DNA of 19,878 nucleotides from CAKZYD01 sp039026755. Its GTDB lineage: Bacteria > Pseudomonadota > Alphaproteobacteria > Sphingomonadales > CAKZYD01. Within the stretch, counting starts at the first letter, position 1, and the number at the start of each line of letters is the position of its first letter. Positions 7,639 to 15,086 of the stretch are shown piece by piece. Location: assembly GCA_039026755.1 (NCBI GenBank), contig JBCCLR010000046.1, positions 1 to 19,878 on the forward strand, given 5' to 3'. The notes beneath the pieces are model-generated. The model had not been told where the DNA came from, did no database searches, and saw nothing but the letters and a program-made list of their open reading frames with translations. The position numbers and the translations under genes are program-made.

Positions 7639-8391
7639 CTAGGTGCAGGTTTTGCAGCTTTTATCGCGGCGCAGGTTGACTGTCCGGGTTTGCCCGCCAA
7701 GGCCATCAAACAGCAAAAGTTTGCCAGTCAATGGCGCGCCTGCCCCGGTCACCAGCTTAATGACTTCAAGCGCCGCCCAGCTGCCAAGCACGCCGGTCAG
7801 CGCGCCGATCACACCGTCGTCGGCGCAGGTGCCGCCGTCTTGTGGCGGCGCGTGCGGCACCAGGCAGCGATAGCACGGCATATCAGGCAGGTGGGAGGCA
7901 AACACGCTGAGCTGCCCATCAAAGCGGCCCACCGCAGCACTTACCAGCGGGATTTTAAGCTGGTGGCACATATCGCCAACGATCAGCCGCGTGTCAAAAT
8001 TATCGCAGCCATCGAGCACGATGTCATAGCCGGTCAATACAGTTTCAACATTGCTCAAATCGAGCCGAAGCGGGTGTGTTTCGACCGTGCTGTCGGGGTT
8101 AATATGCCCGAGCGCGGTTTTTGCGCGGCTGACTTTTTCAGCCCCAATATCAGTGGTTTGATAGAGCACTTGGCGCTGCAGATTTGACAACGATACGGTA
8201 TCATCATCGACAATGCCAAGCGTGCCCACACCGGCGGCGGCGAGATACATCAGCGCCGGGGCGCCAATGCCGCCCGCTCCTATCACCAGCACTTTCGCTT
8301 CGAGGAGCTTTTTCTGGCCTACTCCGCCAATGTCATGCAGCACGATATGCCGTGCGTAGCGCTCAAGCTGGGTATCGGTCAGCGCGGTCAT
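7639..8391 (-). CDS. moeB: MoeB/ThiF/HesA-type adenylyltransferase (E1-like sulfur-carrier activating enzyme)
   Basis: 250 residues, matching MoeB. It has the N-terminal YARHIVLHDIGGVGQKKL, nucleotide-binding GAGGIG (39-43 region), the adenylation-site DGCDNFDTR (127-135), zinc-binding CYRC (173-176) and CKTC (246-249), and the catalytic-cysteine region TCADDGV (Cys189). The enzyme activates the C-terminal glycine of a small ubiquitin-like carrier (MoaD or ThiS) with ATP for sulfur transfer in molybdopterin or thiamine synthesis. Which carrier it serves cannot be decided because none is encoded here. There is no fused rhodanese domain. The start overlaps dut by 4 bases (ATGA), and it is the last gene of the ubiE operon. 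Modest functional kinship to modABC (molybdenum) is noted, but the two are not co-transcribed. Confidence 0.88.
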   Translation of the reverse strand: MTALTDTQLERYARHIVLHDIGGVGQKKLLEAKVLVIGAGGIGAPALMYLAAAGVGTLGIVDDDTVSLSNLQRQVLYQTTDIGAEKVSRAKTALGHINPDSTVETHPLRLDLSNVETVLTGYDIVLDGCDNFDTRLIVGDMCHQLKIPLVSAAVGRFDGQLSVFASHLPDMPCYRCLVPHAPPQDGGTCADDGVIGALTGVLGSWAALEVIKLVTGAGAPLTGKLLLFDGLGGQTRTVNLRRDKSCKTCT

Positions 8392-8828
8392 AGGCCGGTT
8401 GACCCGAAGCCGCTGTCAGAGCGCTGTGTCTTCGTAAGCACGTCCTCTTCGCGCCACGCGATATGTTTAACCTCGGAAATCACTAGCTGCGCAATGCGTA
8501 AACCGCGCGTGACAGTAAAGGCTGCCTCGCCATGGTTGATCAGCAGCACGCCAACCTCGCCGCGATAGTCCGCATCAATGGTGCCCGGCGCGTTTAAGAC
8601 TGTAACCCCATGTTTTAAAGCTAGGCCAGAACGCGGCCGCACTTGCGCTTCCAAACCGGCTGGCAGCGCAAGTGCAATACCGGTGGGCACCAGCGTGCGC
8701 TGACCGGGGCGAAGCACGACATCGGCGTCAATGGCCGCGCGCAAATCCATACCGGCGCTGCCGGCGGTTTCATAGCGCGGCAGGTCAAGCCCGGTGCCGC
8801 CCGGCAAACGCGTAACGGGGACGTCCAT
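8388..8828 (-). CDS. dut: Deoxyuridine 5'-triphosphate nucleotidohydrolase (dUTPase)
   Basis: 146 residues, the usual length for a trimeric dUTPase. All five motifs are intact: AGSAGMDL (22-29), RPRSGLA (64-70), GTIDADYRGEV (82-92), RGLRIAQLV (108-116) and RSDSGFGSTG (136-145, the C-terminal arm that closes over the substrate). It hydrolyses dUTP to dUMP and pyrophosphate, preventing uracil entry into DNA and supplying dTMP synthesis. The ATG at 8828 directly abuts the coaBC stop codon with no gap, and the stop overlaps the next gene by 4 bases. The dfp(coaBC)-dut pairing is widely conserved in bacteria. Confidence 0.97.
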   Translation of the reverse strand: MDVPVTRLPGGTGLDLPRYETAGSAGMDLRAAIDADVVLRPGQRTLVPTGIALALPAGLEAQVRPRSGLALKHGVTVLNAPGTIDADYRGEVGVLLINHGEAAFTVTRGLRIAQLVISEVKHIAWREEDVLTKTQRSDSGFGSTGL

Positions 8829-10043
8829 TTATGACGTAAGCGCTGCCGCGATTTTATCGGCTAGCCGCATTGCAACGGCCTGTTTGGGCATGTCCGGCCA
8901 TGTTTCACTGCCCGCCCCAGTAATCACATGCACCTGATTGCGCTTGCCCCCCATGACGCCCCCAACCACGCCGGACTTTGGCGAAACATCATTGGCAACA
9001 ATCCAGTCGCAGCCCTTGCGGGCCCGTTTTTGTGTTGCATATTCGATGACGTTGCAGGTTTCTGCGGCAAAGCCGACGACGAGTTTTGGGCGCCGATTAG
9101 AGGGCTTAGACAATCCAGCCAGAATATCCGGGTTTTCCACCAGCGACAGCGCGCTCATCGGCCCATCTGATTTTTTCATTTTTTCGCCTTGCTGCTGATT
9201 GCTGCGCCAATCGGCAACAGCGGCAACGCACACCGCCACATCAGCAGGCAGGGCCTTTTCGCACGCGGCCTGCATTTCAAGCGCGGTTTCAACCTGCACG
9301 GTTTCAACACCGCGCGGCGGCTCCAATTGCGTGGGGCCTGAGACGAGGACGGTGTGCGCGCCCAGGTTTGAGAGAGCCGATGCAATCGCATAGCCTTGCC
9401 GGCCGGAGGAACGGTTGGCGATATAGCGCACTGGGTCAATGGGCTCATGCGTCGGGCCAGCTGTTACCAAAGCGCGGCGCCCGGCCAAGGGTTTTGCAGC
9501 CGGGCTGAGAAATGCAGCAACGGCATCAACAATGTCGGTCACCTCGGCAAGCCGCCCCGTGCCAACTTCGCCGCAGGCAAGTTCACCGGCACTGGGGGCG
9601 ATAAAGCCAATACCATCGGCCTTGAGCTGCGCCATGTTGCGCTGAGTGGCGGCATGCTCCCACATGCGTGTGTTCATAGACGGTGCCATCAGCACGGGTT
9701 TGTCGGTGGCGAGCAACACCGTCGAGGCTAAGTCGCCCGCTAACCCATTGGCCGCCTTGGCCATCAGGTCGGCGGTTGCTGGCGCAACCAGAACAACGTC
9801 GGCCTCGCGCGACAACCGGATGTGGCCCATCTCGCTTTCGTCTTTTAAATCGAACAGGCTGCTGAAGACCTGGTTTTCAGACAGGGCGGCAACGCTCAAG
9901 GGGGTGATAAATTCCGCGCCGCCACTGGTCAGTACGCAGCGCACATCCGCGCGGCGCTCGCGCAGGCGGCGGATCACGTCGAGCGCTTTATAGGCGGCGA
10001 TGCCGCCGCCGATGATCAGGAGTACGCGCTTATCCTGCAGCAT
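8829..10043 (-). CDS. coaBC: Bifunctional phosphopantothenoylcysteine decarboxylase/phosphopantothenate-cysteine ligase
   Basis: 404 residues, matching the fused enzyme. The N-terminal CoaC flavoprotein domain has GGGIAAYK (12-19), the catalytic-His region MGHIRLSREAD (His74), PSMNTRMW (121-128; usually PAMN) and Cys157 in ACGEVGTGR. The C-terminal CoaB ligase domain starts near 188 with TAGPTHEPIDPVRYIANRSS (194-213), and has the KMKK lysine motif (288-291) and ANDVS (350-354). It catalyses two consecutive steps of coenzyme A synthesis, from 4'-phosphopantothenate to 4'-phosphopantetheine. The ATG at 10043 has AAAGG about 6 bases upstream, overlapping the ubiB stop region. The gene abuts dut downstream. 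Confidence 0.97.
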   Translation of the reverse strand: MLQDKRVLLIIGGGIAAYKALDVIRRLRERRADVRCVLTSGGAEFITPLSVAALSENQVFSSLFDLKDESEMGHIRLSREADVVLVAPATADLMAKAANGLAGDLASTVLLATDKPVLMAPSMNTRMWEHAATQRNMAQLKADGIGFIAPSAGELACGEVGTGRLAEVTDIVDAVAAFLSPAAKPLAGRRALVTAGPTHEPIDPVRYIANRSSGRQGYAIASALSNLGAHTVLVSGPTQLEPPRGVETVQVETALEMQAACEKALPADVAVCVAAVADWRSNQQQGEKMKKSDGPMSALSLVENPDILAGLSKPSNRRPKLVVGFAAETCNVIEYATQKRARKGCDWIVANDVSPKSGVVGGVMGGKRNQVHVITGAGSETWPDMPKQAVAMRLADKIAAALTS

Positions 10044-10052
10044 AATGGGCCT

Positions 10053-11579
10053 TTACGTGATGATCGCGACCACTGCGATGATACCAAACAGCAGCCAATA
10101 AATGCCAGGAACTTTATACCGTGCTTCTTGGGCGGTTTTTTCTGCGGCAATTTCAGTGTTTTCGAGACCTTTGGCAATACGCTCAAGCTGGCTTGGCATC
10201 GCTTTTAGGGCGTCATAGACCTCTAAAAAAGCATCTGCAGCTTGCACTTCAGGAGCCAAATTACGTTTTGCCCAATCTTCTAGCACCGGCCGTGCGGTCT
10301 CCCACATATTTAGGTCTGGGTTCAGGCTATAGGCCAGCCCTTCGACCATCACCATGGTCTTTTGCAGCATGATCAGCTGCGGCTGTGTGCGCATGGAGTA
10401 GCGCTCGGTTGTAGCAAGCAGCTGCGTGAGCAGTTTGGCAACCGAGATGCTGTGCAGCGGTTTGCCGGTAATCGGCTCGCCAATGGCGCGCAAGGCGCTT
10501 GCAAAGTCTTCCAGCGGCTGGTCCGCATCAATATAGCCGGCTTCAAAATGCAGTTTTGCAATGCCGCGATAGTCGCGTTTCAAAAAGCCGTATAAAATCA
10601 ATGCTAAGGTGCGCCGCGAGGCCATATCAAGTCGGCCCATGATACCAAAATCAAGCGCGTTGATGGTGCCATCCGCGCTGATCAGCAAGTTGCCCTGGTG
10701 GCAGTCGGCATGGAAAAAGCCTTGGTCCATGGCCTGCCGTAGGAACACTTGCACAATCCGGCGCGATATCTGTGCCGGGTCATGGCCTGCCGCGCGCAGT
10801 TGGACGGCGCTTGCTGGTTTTATGCCCTCAACCCATTCGAGCGTCAGCACTGTACGGCCGGAGCGCTGCCAATCCACCTGTGGCACCTTGTAACCCTGTT
10901 GGCGCGCCATGGTATCTGCAAGTTCGCTGGCGTGGGAGGCTTCAAGGCGCAAATCAAGCTCATCAGCGACCGAGCGCTGCAGCGTGCGAACCACGGCGCG
11001 TGGGCGCAGGCGGCGCGCACGCGGCACCCAGCGATGCAGTTGCCCCGCCGCCCAAGCAAAGGTCTCTAAATCGCGGCTAAAAACCTCCGCTATGCCAGGC
11101 CGCAGGACTTTGACGGCAACCGTTTGGCCATCTGGGGTGGTGGCCTTGTGGACCTGCGCGACTGACGCGCTGGCAATTGGGGTTTCATCAAATTGGGCGA
11201 ACAGCGCAGTGAGTGGAAGGCTAAATTCGTCTTCGATTGCCGCAACGGCGTACGCGCCGTCAAACGCTACGACAGCATCTTGCAGTTTTGCCAAATCCGC
11301 AGCAACAGGCGCACTGATGGCATCGGGCCGTGTGGTGAGCGCTTGGCCGAGCTTTATGAACGCTGGTCCGAGTGTTTCAAGCGCCAACGCGAGCCGCGCG
11401 CCGAGCGATTTTTCTAAGATGTCTGGATTGCGCCGCGCGCTGACGTGGATAATCCAGCGTGCCACGCGTAAAAACCAAGGCAGGCTGCCACGCGTGGTTA
11501 ACGGGTAAATGAGGTCATGCTGCGCAAAACAGCGGCCGACACTCCAGAGCCGCCAGATATGCCGCAGTGGCCCCCACAT
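10053..11579 (-). CDS. ubiB: UbiB, ABC1/ADCK-family atypical kinase for ubiquinone synthesis
   Basis: 508 residues. The family's KxGQ motif is FIKLGQ (residues 74-79), the Ala-rich loop is PIASASVAQVH (134-144) and the kinase lysine is Lys157 in VAVKVLRP. The catalytic loop HADCHQGNLLI (290-300) and metal-binding LDFG (309-312) follow. A C-terminal hydrophobic segment (about 491-508, IYWLLFGIIAVVAIIT) anchors the protein in the inner membrane. UbiB is an ATPase/kinase-like protein required for aerobic ubiquinone synthesis, probably helping to extract lipid intermediates. A ribosome-binding site AAGG lies about 5 bases before the ATG at 11579. It follows ubiE after 12 bases and precedes coaBC by 9, clearly one operon. 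Confidence 0.97.
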   Translation of the reverse strand: MWGPLRHIWRLWSVGRCFAQHDLIYPLTTRGSLPWFLRVARWIIHVSARRNPDILEKSLGARLALALETLGPAFIKLGQALTTRPDAISAPVAADLAKLQDAVVAFDGAYAVAAIEDEFSLPLTALFAQFDETPIASASVAQVHKATTPDGQTVAVKVLRPGIAEVFSRDLETFAWAAGQLHRWVPRARRLRPRAVVRTLQRSVADELDLRLEASHASELADTMARQQGYKVPQVDWQRSGRTVLTLEWVEGIKPASAVQLRAAGHDPAQISRRIVQVFLRQAMDQGFFHADCHQGNLLISADGTINALDFGIMGRLDMASRRTLALILYGFLKRDYRGIAKLHFEAGYIDADQPLEDFASALRAIGEPITGKPLHSISVAKLLTQLLATTERYSMRTQPQLIMLQKTMVMVEGLAYSLNPDLNMWETARPVLEDWAKRNLAPEVQAADAFLEVYDALKAMPSQLERIAKGLENTEIAAEKTAQEARYKVPGIYWLLFGIIAVVAIIT

Positions 11580-11591
11580 CAGGCCTTGATC

Positions 11592-12362
11592 CTAGATTTT
11601 CCAGCCACTGTGGATGGCAACGATGCCGCCGCTCAAGGTCTGCACGGCGGTGTTGGCAAATCCAGCGGCTTCGATCATGGCCTTGAATTTCGAGCGGCTC
11701 GGGAAGGTACGGATCGATTCCACCAGATACTGATAGGATGCCGCATCGCCAGCTATACGTTCACCCATACGCGGAATCACGTTAAAAGAATAAGCCTCAT
11801 AAATTGGCTGCAGCGCTGGCAACACGGGTGAAGTAAATTCCAGGCAATAAAAACGGCCGCCGCGCTTAAGCACACGGTAGGCTTCAGCCAGGGCGTTTTC
11901 GATGTGAGTGACGTTGCGAATGCCGAATGCAATAGAATAGGCATCGAATTGGCCCGTCGGCAGCTCGAGTGCTTCAGCGTCGCCCTCAAGCCAGATAAAG
12001 CCGGTCCGCTCTGCTGATTCGGCCCTGCGCCGTCCTTCGGCGAGCATATCCGCATTGATATCAAGCACAGTGATATCTGCCTCGCCGCCGCGCTTTTCCA
12101 CGCGGTCCTGGAGCCGAAAGGCAATGTCTCCTGTGCCGCCAGCGACATCTAAAAATGTTTCAGCATGGCGCGGGTTTATCAACGATACAAACCGGTTTTT
12201 CCAAGCCCGGTGCAAGCCAAAGCTCATGGCATCGTTCATCCGGTCATAGTCTTGCGCCACCGACGAGAACACGCCGTGCACCCGGCTCTGTTTGTCTTCC
12301 GCCGCAATATCTTCAAACCCAAAATTGACGGTTTGGCCAGCATCAGGTGCAAGATCAGCCAT
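11592..12362 (-). CDS. ubiE: Ubiquinone/menaquinone C-methyltransferase
   Basis: 256 residues. The family signature is complete: VFSSVAQDYDRMNDAMSFGL (31-50), SAM motif I LDVAGGTGD (71-79), acidic Asp101 in TVLDINADML, FGIRNVTH (146-153), SYQYLVESIRTFPS (209-222) and the terminal GGIVAIHSGWKI. It adds the C-methyl group to the demethylated benzoquinol ring during ubiquinone synthesis (and to demethylmenaquinol where that exists). It is the first gene of the ubiE-ubiB-coaBC-dut-moeB run. The ATG at 12362 has AAAAGGA as a ribosome-binding site roughly 9 bases upstream. It diverges from mutM across only 44 bases, so the two promoters must be very close or overlap. Confidence 0.98.
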   Translation of the reverse strand: MADLAPDAGQTVNFGFEDIAAEDKQSRVHGVFSSVAQDYDRMNDAMSFGLHRAWKNRFVSLINPRHAETFLDVAGGTGDIAFRLQDRVEKRGGEADITVLDINADMLAEGRRRAESAERTGFIWLEGDAEALELPTGQFDAYSIAFGIRNVTHIENALAEAYRVLKRGGRFYCLEFTSPVLPALQPIYEAYSFNVIPRMGERIAGDAASYQYLVESIRTFPSRSKFKAMIEAAGFANTAVQTLSGGIVAIHSGWKI

Positions 12363-12406
12363 AGGGGGATTTCCTTTTATTCCGAGAGCGCTTAGGTACA
12401 GCGATC

Positions 12407-13246
12407 ATGCCAGAATTACCAGAAGTAGAGACCGTGTGCCGCGGGTTAAGTGCCGCGATCAAGGGCAAAACCATCACCAAGGCCGTGCTGCGCCGGCCTG
12501 ATATGCGCTTTCCGTTTCCAGAAGCTTTGCAGCCGAGCCTGCAAAATGCGCGTGTTGTCAGCGTATTACGGCGCGCGAAATATGGTCTTATTGCGCTGAG
12601 CAATAACAAAACGGCGATTTTTCATCTTGGGATGTCCGGCACCATGCGCATTGACGCCGATGCGGTGCAAGCTGAGGCGCAGCTCGGCCGCCATGACCAC
12701 GTCTTCCTCATATTTGAGGACGGCACCAGCGTAACCTTCAATGACACGCGCCGATTCGGCTTTATGGACCTTGCCGACAGCGAGCGGCTGCATAAAAATC
12801 GATTTTTAAAGGGCCTGGGGGTCGAACCTTTGTCCAATCACTTTCACGCGGATTATCTTAACCAGGCCTTAGCCGGAAAGGTGACCCCCATGAAGGCGGC
12901 CTTGCTTGACCAGCGTATTGTCGCTGGCCTTGGCAATATCTATGTGTGCGAAGCGCTGTTTATGGCGGGTATATCGCCGCGCCGGCAGGCGCGAACTGTT
13001 CCTGGAAAACGCGCCGAGCGGCTTGTTCCTGCGATAAAAACCGTGCTTGAAAAGTCGATTGCTGCTGGCGGCTCGACGCTGCGCGATTATGCGCATGTGA
13101 ACGGTGAACTGGGCTATTTTCAGCACGAATTTAACGCCTATGGAAGCGCCGGCGAGGCGTGCTCAAAACCGTGCTGCAGCGGCGTCATCAAGCGGATTGT
13201 TCAATCCGGTCGGTCGACATTTTACTGCGGCAAATGTCAGCACTAA
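12407..13246 (+). CDS. mutM: Formamidopyrimidine-DNA glycosylase (Fpg)
   Basis: 279 residues. The N-terminal PELPEVETV supplies catalytic Pro2 (exposed after Met removal) and Glu3; Lys58 lies in LRRAKYGL, and HLGMSG is at 73-78. The helix-two-turn-helix region includes LLDQRIVAGLGNIYVCEAL (166-184). The C-terminal zinc finger reads CSKPCC (252-257) then FYCGKC (272-277), with the first cysteine pair spaced CX4C (or CX3C) rather than the CX2C of E. coli; I recall the wider spacing in other alphaproteobacterial Fpg proteins. The enzyme removes 8-oxoguanine and ring-opened purines and nicks the strand. It diverges from ubiE by 44 bases and precedes the enoyl-CoA hydratase by 97 bases. Confidence 0.97.
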   Translation: MPELPEVETVCRGLSAAIKGKTITKAVLRRPDMRFPFPEALQPSLQNARVVSVLRRAKYGLIALSNNKTAIFHLGMSGTMRIDADAVQAEAQLGRHDHVFLIFEDGTSVTFNDTRRFGFMDLADSERLHKNRFLKGLGVEPLSNHFHADYLNQALAGKVTPMKAALLDQRIVAGLGNIYVCEALFMAGISPRRQARTVPGKRAERLVPAIKTVLEKSIAAGGSTLRDYAHVNGELGYFQHEFNAYGSAGEACSKPCCSGVIKRIVQSGRSTFYCGKCQH

Positions 13247-13263
13247 TTGCCGCCTAGCGTTCA

Positions 13264-13285
13264 AGACGGGTTTACAAACACGTCT
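13264..13285. other. Imperfect hairpin downstream of mutM
   Basis: AGACG (13264-13268) pairs with CGTCT (13281-13285); inside it, GT (13270-13271) can pair with AC (13278-13279). It lies 17 bases after the mutM stop in the 97-base gap before the enoyl-CoA hydratase gene. No T-run follows, so any terminator role is weak. The rest of the gap shows no confident promoter. Confidence 0.25.
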
Positions 13286-13343
13286 GCGCGCATAGTGTGC
13301 GGCGCTTGAATTTTGTGCACGGCAACAATTTTGGATATGCGCC

Positions 13344-14120
13344 ATGGCCTATGAAACCATTTTGCTCGACCGCGATGACAATGTCGCAATCATCACGCTT
13401 AATCGTCCCGAAGCACTCAACGCGTTATCGCGCCAATTGATGGATGATGTGACCCACGCCTTAAAAGCGCTGGATAGCGACGATGACATTGGCTGTATTG
13501 TTCTCACCGGTTCTGAAAAAGCGTTTGCTGCTGGGGCGGATATCAAAGAAATGGCCGATCAAAGCTTCTCGGATGTTTTGCTCAAGGATTTTATCACGCA
13601 CAATTGGGAGGAGCCCACACGCACCCGCAAGCCCATCATCGCCGCGGTGAATGGCTATGCGCTTGGCGGTGGCTGCGAAGTGGCCATGATGTGCGATATG
13701 ATTTTCGCTGGCGAGAACGCCAAATTTGGCCAGCCCGAAATCAAGCTTGGCGTTATCCCCGGTGCCGGCGGATCGCAGCGCTTGACCCGCGCGGTCGGCA
13801 AGTCCAAAGCCATGGATATGATCCTGACGGGCCGTAATATGGACGCTGAGGAGGCAGAACGCTCAGGCTTGGTCAGCCGTATCTTTCCAACGGAGGATTT
13901 GGTAGAGGAGAGCATTAAGGTTGCCAAAACCATTGCCAACCTGTCACGGCCTTCCGTATTGCTTGCCAAAGAAGCCGTTGACCGCAGCCAGGAAGTCCCA
14001 CTCAGCGAGGGCGTGTTGTTTGAACGCCGGGTGTTCCATTCATTGTTTGGCACAGATGACCAAAGCGAAGGGATGGCCGCCTTTATTGAAAAACGCCACG
14101 CTGATTTTAAAAACCGGTAG
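13344..14120 (+). CDS. Enoyl-CoA hydratase (crotonase family)
   Basis: 258 residues, the usual length for a stand-alone short-chain enoyl-CoA hydratase. The CoA-binding/oxyanion phrase FAAGADIKEM is at 61-70. The two catalytic glutamates of true hydratases are present: Glu112 in YALGGGCEVAMMCD and Glu132 in FGQPEIKLGVIPGAGGSQRL. The protein ends in the FxEKRxxxF pattern (FIEKRHADF). It hydrates trans-2-enoyl-CoA to 3-hydroxyacyl-CoA in fatty-acid or phenylacetate-type beta-oxidation. From memory, an enoyl-CoA hydratase between mutM and rpsT near dnaA is conserved in alphaproteobacteria, so this is probably an ancestral position rather than a pathway operon. Confidence 0.95.
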   Translation: MAYETILLDRDDNVAIITLNRPEALNALSRQLMDDVTHALKALDSDDDIGCIVLTGSEKAFAAGADIKEMADQSFSDVLLKDFITHNWEEPTRTRKPIIAAVNGYALGGGCEVAMMCDMIFAGENAKFGQPEIKLGVIPGAGGSQRLTRAVGKSKAMDMILTGRNMDAEEAERSGLVSRIFPTEDLVEESIKVAKTIANLSRPSVLLAKEAVDRSQEVPLSEGVLFERRVFHSLFGTDDQSEGMAAFIEKRHADFKNR

Positions 14121-14334
14121 TGCGTCAAGCTCGCTTATGCTCTGCAGCAGCGCTGCGCCGCCCGTTCCGGCCAAAGGTTTATATTGACCGGCACGCAGGA
14201 CCGCATTATAGAGCCGCACGCTGTAGAAGCGCGCGCGGCTAGGCACACCGCTTCTCTAAATTTTTAGTCCAGATAGCGATGCGGTTACTCCGAGACATCT
14301 GATCTGGTGTAACGTATTGAAATGGAAAGAACTT
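14121..14334. other. Leader/intergenic region before rpsT
   Basis: 214 bases between the enoyl-CoA hydratase and rpsT with no supportable gene. An inverted pair CCAGAT (14269-14274) / ATCTGG (14302-14307) could fold in the rpsT leader, and GGAAAG (14324-14329) is the rpsT ribosome-binding site. The rpsT promoter should be here, but I cannot point to convincing boxes. Confidence 0.35.
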
Positions 14335-14598
14335 ATGGCCAATTCACCTCAGGCCCGCAAACGCATCCGCATGACGGCGCGCCGTACCCAAGTCAACACG
14401 CTTCGTCGTTCGCGGTTGCGGACGTTTTTGCGCAAAGTCGAAGATGCCATTGCCGCTGGCGAGAGCGCAAATGCGAAACAAGCATTGGCAGCCGTGCAGC
14501 CGGAATTAGCGCGCGCTGCGGTTAAAGGGATTATCCACAAAAATACCGCGGCACGTAAATTCTCGCGGCTGACGGCACGGGTAAAAGCTTTATCGTAG
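14335..14598 (+). CDS. rpsT: 30S ribosomal protein S20
   Basis: 87 residues starting at MANSPQARKR, the normal S20 N-terminus; an in-frame ATG at 14317 would add six residues foreign to the family. The body (FLRKVEDAIAAGESANAKQA, then KGIIHKNTAARKFSRL) is typical and very basic. S20 binds 16S rRNA early in small-subunit assembly. GGAAAG lies 5 bases before the ATG. A strong hairpin with T-run follows, so rpsT ends its transcript here. Its place just before the dnaA region is conserved in alphaproteobacteria as I know them. Confidence 0.98.
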   Translation: MANSPQARKRIRMTARRTQVNTLRRSRLRTFLRKVEDAIAAGESANAKQALAAVQPELARAAVKGIIHKNTAARKFSRLTARVKALS

Positions 14599-14651
14599 AT
14601 TGATCAGTCTCGACTGCGCGCACGGGCCGAGTCTCTGCGCCAAATTAGAAC

Positions 14652-14699
14652 AAAAAAAGAATGCCACCTGGTTCGACCGCATGGCATTCTTTTTTTTTC
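14652..14699 (+). terminator. Rho-independent terminator of rpsT, probably bidirectional
   Basis: AAAAAAAGAATGCCA (14652-14666) pairs perfectly with TGGCATTCTTTTTTT (14682-14696), a 15-bp stem. The 15-base loop can itself form GGT-TCG-ACC. A run of T residues (14690-14698) completes the signal, and a second T-run follows at 14701-14708. The A-run on the left means it could also work for minus-strand transcripts. Confidence 0.9.
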
Positions 14700-14974
14700 A
14701 TTTTTTTTACATATCATACCGCTTTCAAAACGGCTTAAAAGACCCTTCAATTGCAATCCCTTGACTTGAGTCGAATGGTTAACGCCATGGGCGTCAAGCT
14801 TAAAGACGGCCTGTCGCGCACTTTTAGACCATTGCCATTTGGGCCACTTTCAGTATTGTCAGATCAATCAAAAACAAGACAAAAAAACTGACTTATCCTA
14901 GATTTTACTGCAGTAGTTTCAAGTATTTAGATTAATTCTTGATTTTCACTCCACTGCTTTTTGGATGTACGTTT

Positions 14975-15058
14975 CAGCTGTTTTTCTCAGCTGTCTTTGC
15001 CTTGTAAAACAAACGAGGGGGGAGGCGCCTTTGATGCTGGTTCAGGGCAGTAGGCGCC
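14975..15058. repeat. Two pairs of short palindromic repeats in the rhodanese leader
   Basis: CAGCTGT occurs at 14975-14981 and 14988-14994, 13 bases apart, and the self-complementary CAGCTG copies can also pair with each other. AGGCGCC occurs at 15023-15029 and 15052-15058, again containing a self-complementary core (GGCGCC). They sit upstream of the rhodanese start and could be protein-binding sites or leader hairpins. Chance is possible at this length. Confidence 0.4.
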
Positions 15059-15086
15059 GCTCATCGCAACTGAGTGAGACGATGAT

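Larger units (their letters stand above)
14599..15086. other. 488-base non-coding stretch with AT-rich core; candidate replication-origin region
   Basis: There is no supportable gene between rpsT and the rhodanese. After the rpsT terminator comes a stretch with two GAGTC sites (14629-14633 and 14768-14772; the GANTC motif methylated by CcrM in alphaproteobacteria). The block 14881-14950 has only 18 G/C in 70 bases, in strong contrast to the surroundings, and includes a weak DnaA-box-like TTATCCTAG. Closeness to dnaA fits an origin, but there is no cluster of perfect DnaA boxes, so this is only a candidate; it may simply be the dnaA/rhodanese promoter region. Confidence 0.35.

Noticed and set aside
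13158..13240. Apparently broken zinc finger in MutM (CSKPCC instead of CX2C)
   Set aside because: A CX4C first pair still gives four ligands, and I recall this spacing in other alphaproteobacterial Fpg proteins; the remaining motifs are intact, so it is not a pseudogene.
13344..14120. Enoyl-CoA hydratase as part of a degradation operon
   Set aside because: No thiolase, dehydrogenase or CoA ligase lies beside it; its position matches the ancestral gene order near dnaA.
14040..14246. 68-codon minus-strand frame overlapping the end of the enoyl-CoA hydratase and the rpsT leader
   Set aside because: More than one third lies antisense to the hydratase; the rest shows no recognisable domain and no ribosome-binding site.
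14531..14539. Perfect DnaA box TTATCCACA inside rpsT, close to dnaA
   Set aside because: It encodes part of the conserved S20 segment GIIHKN and stands alone, so it is most simply explained by coding constraint. It would matter only if a cluster of boxes were nearby, and I found none.
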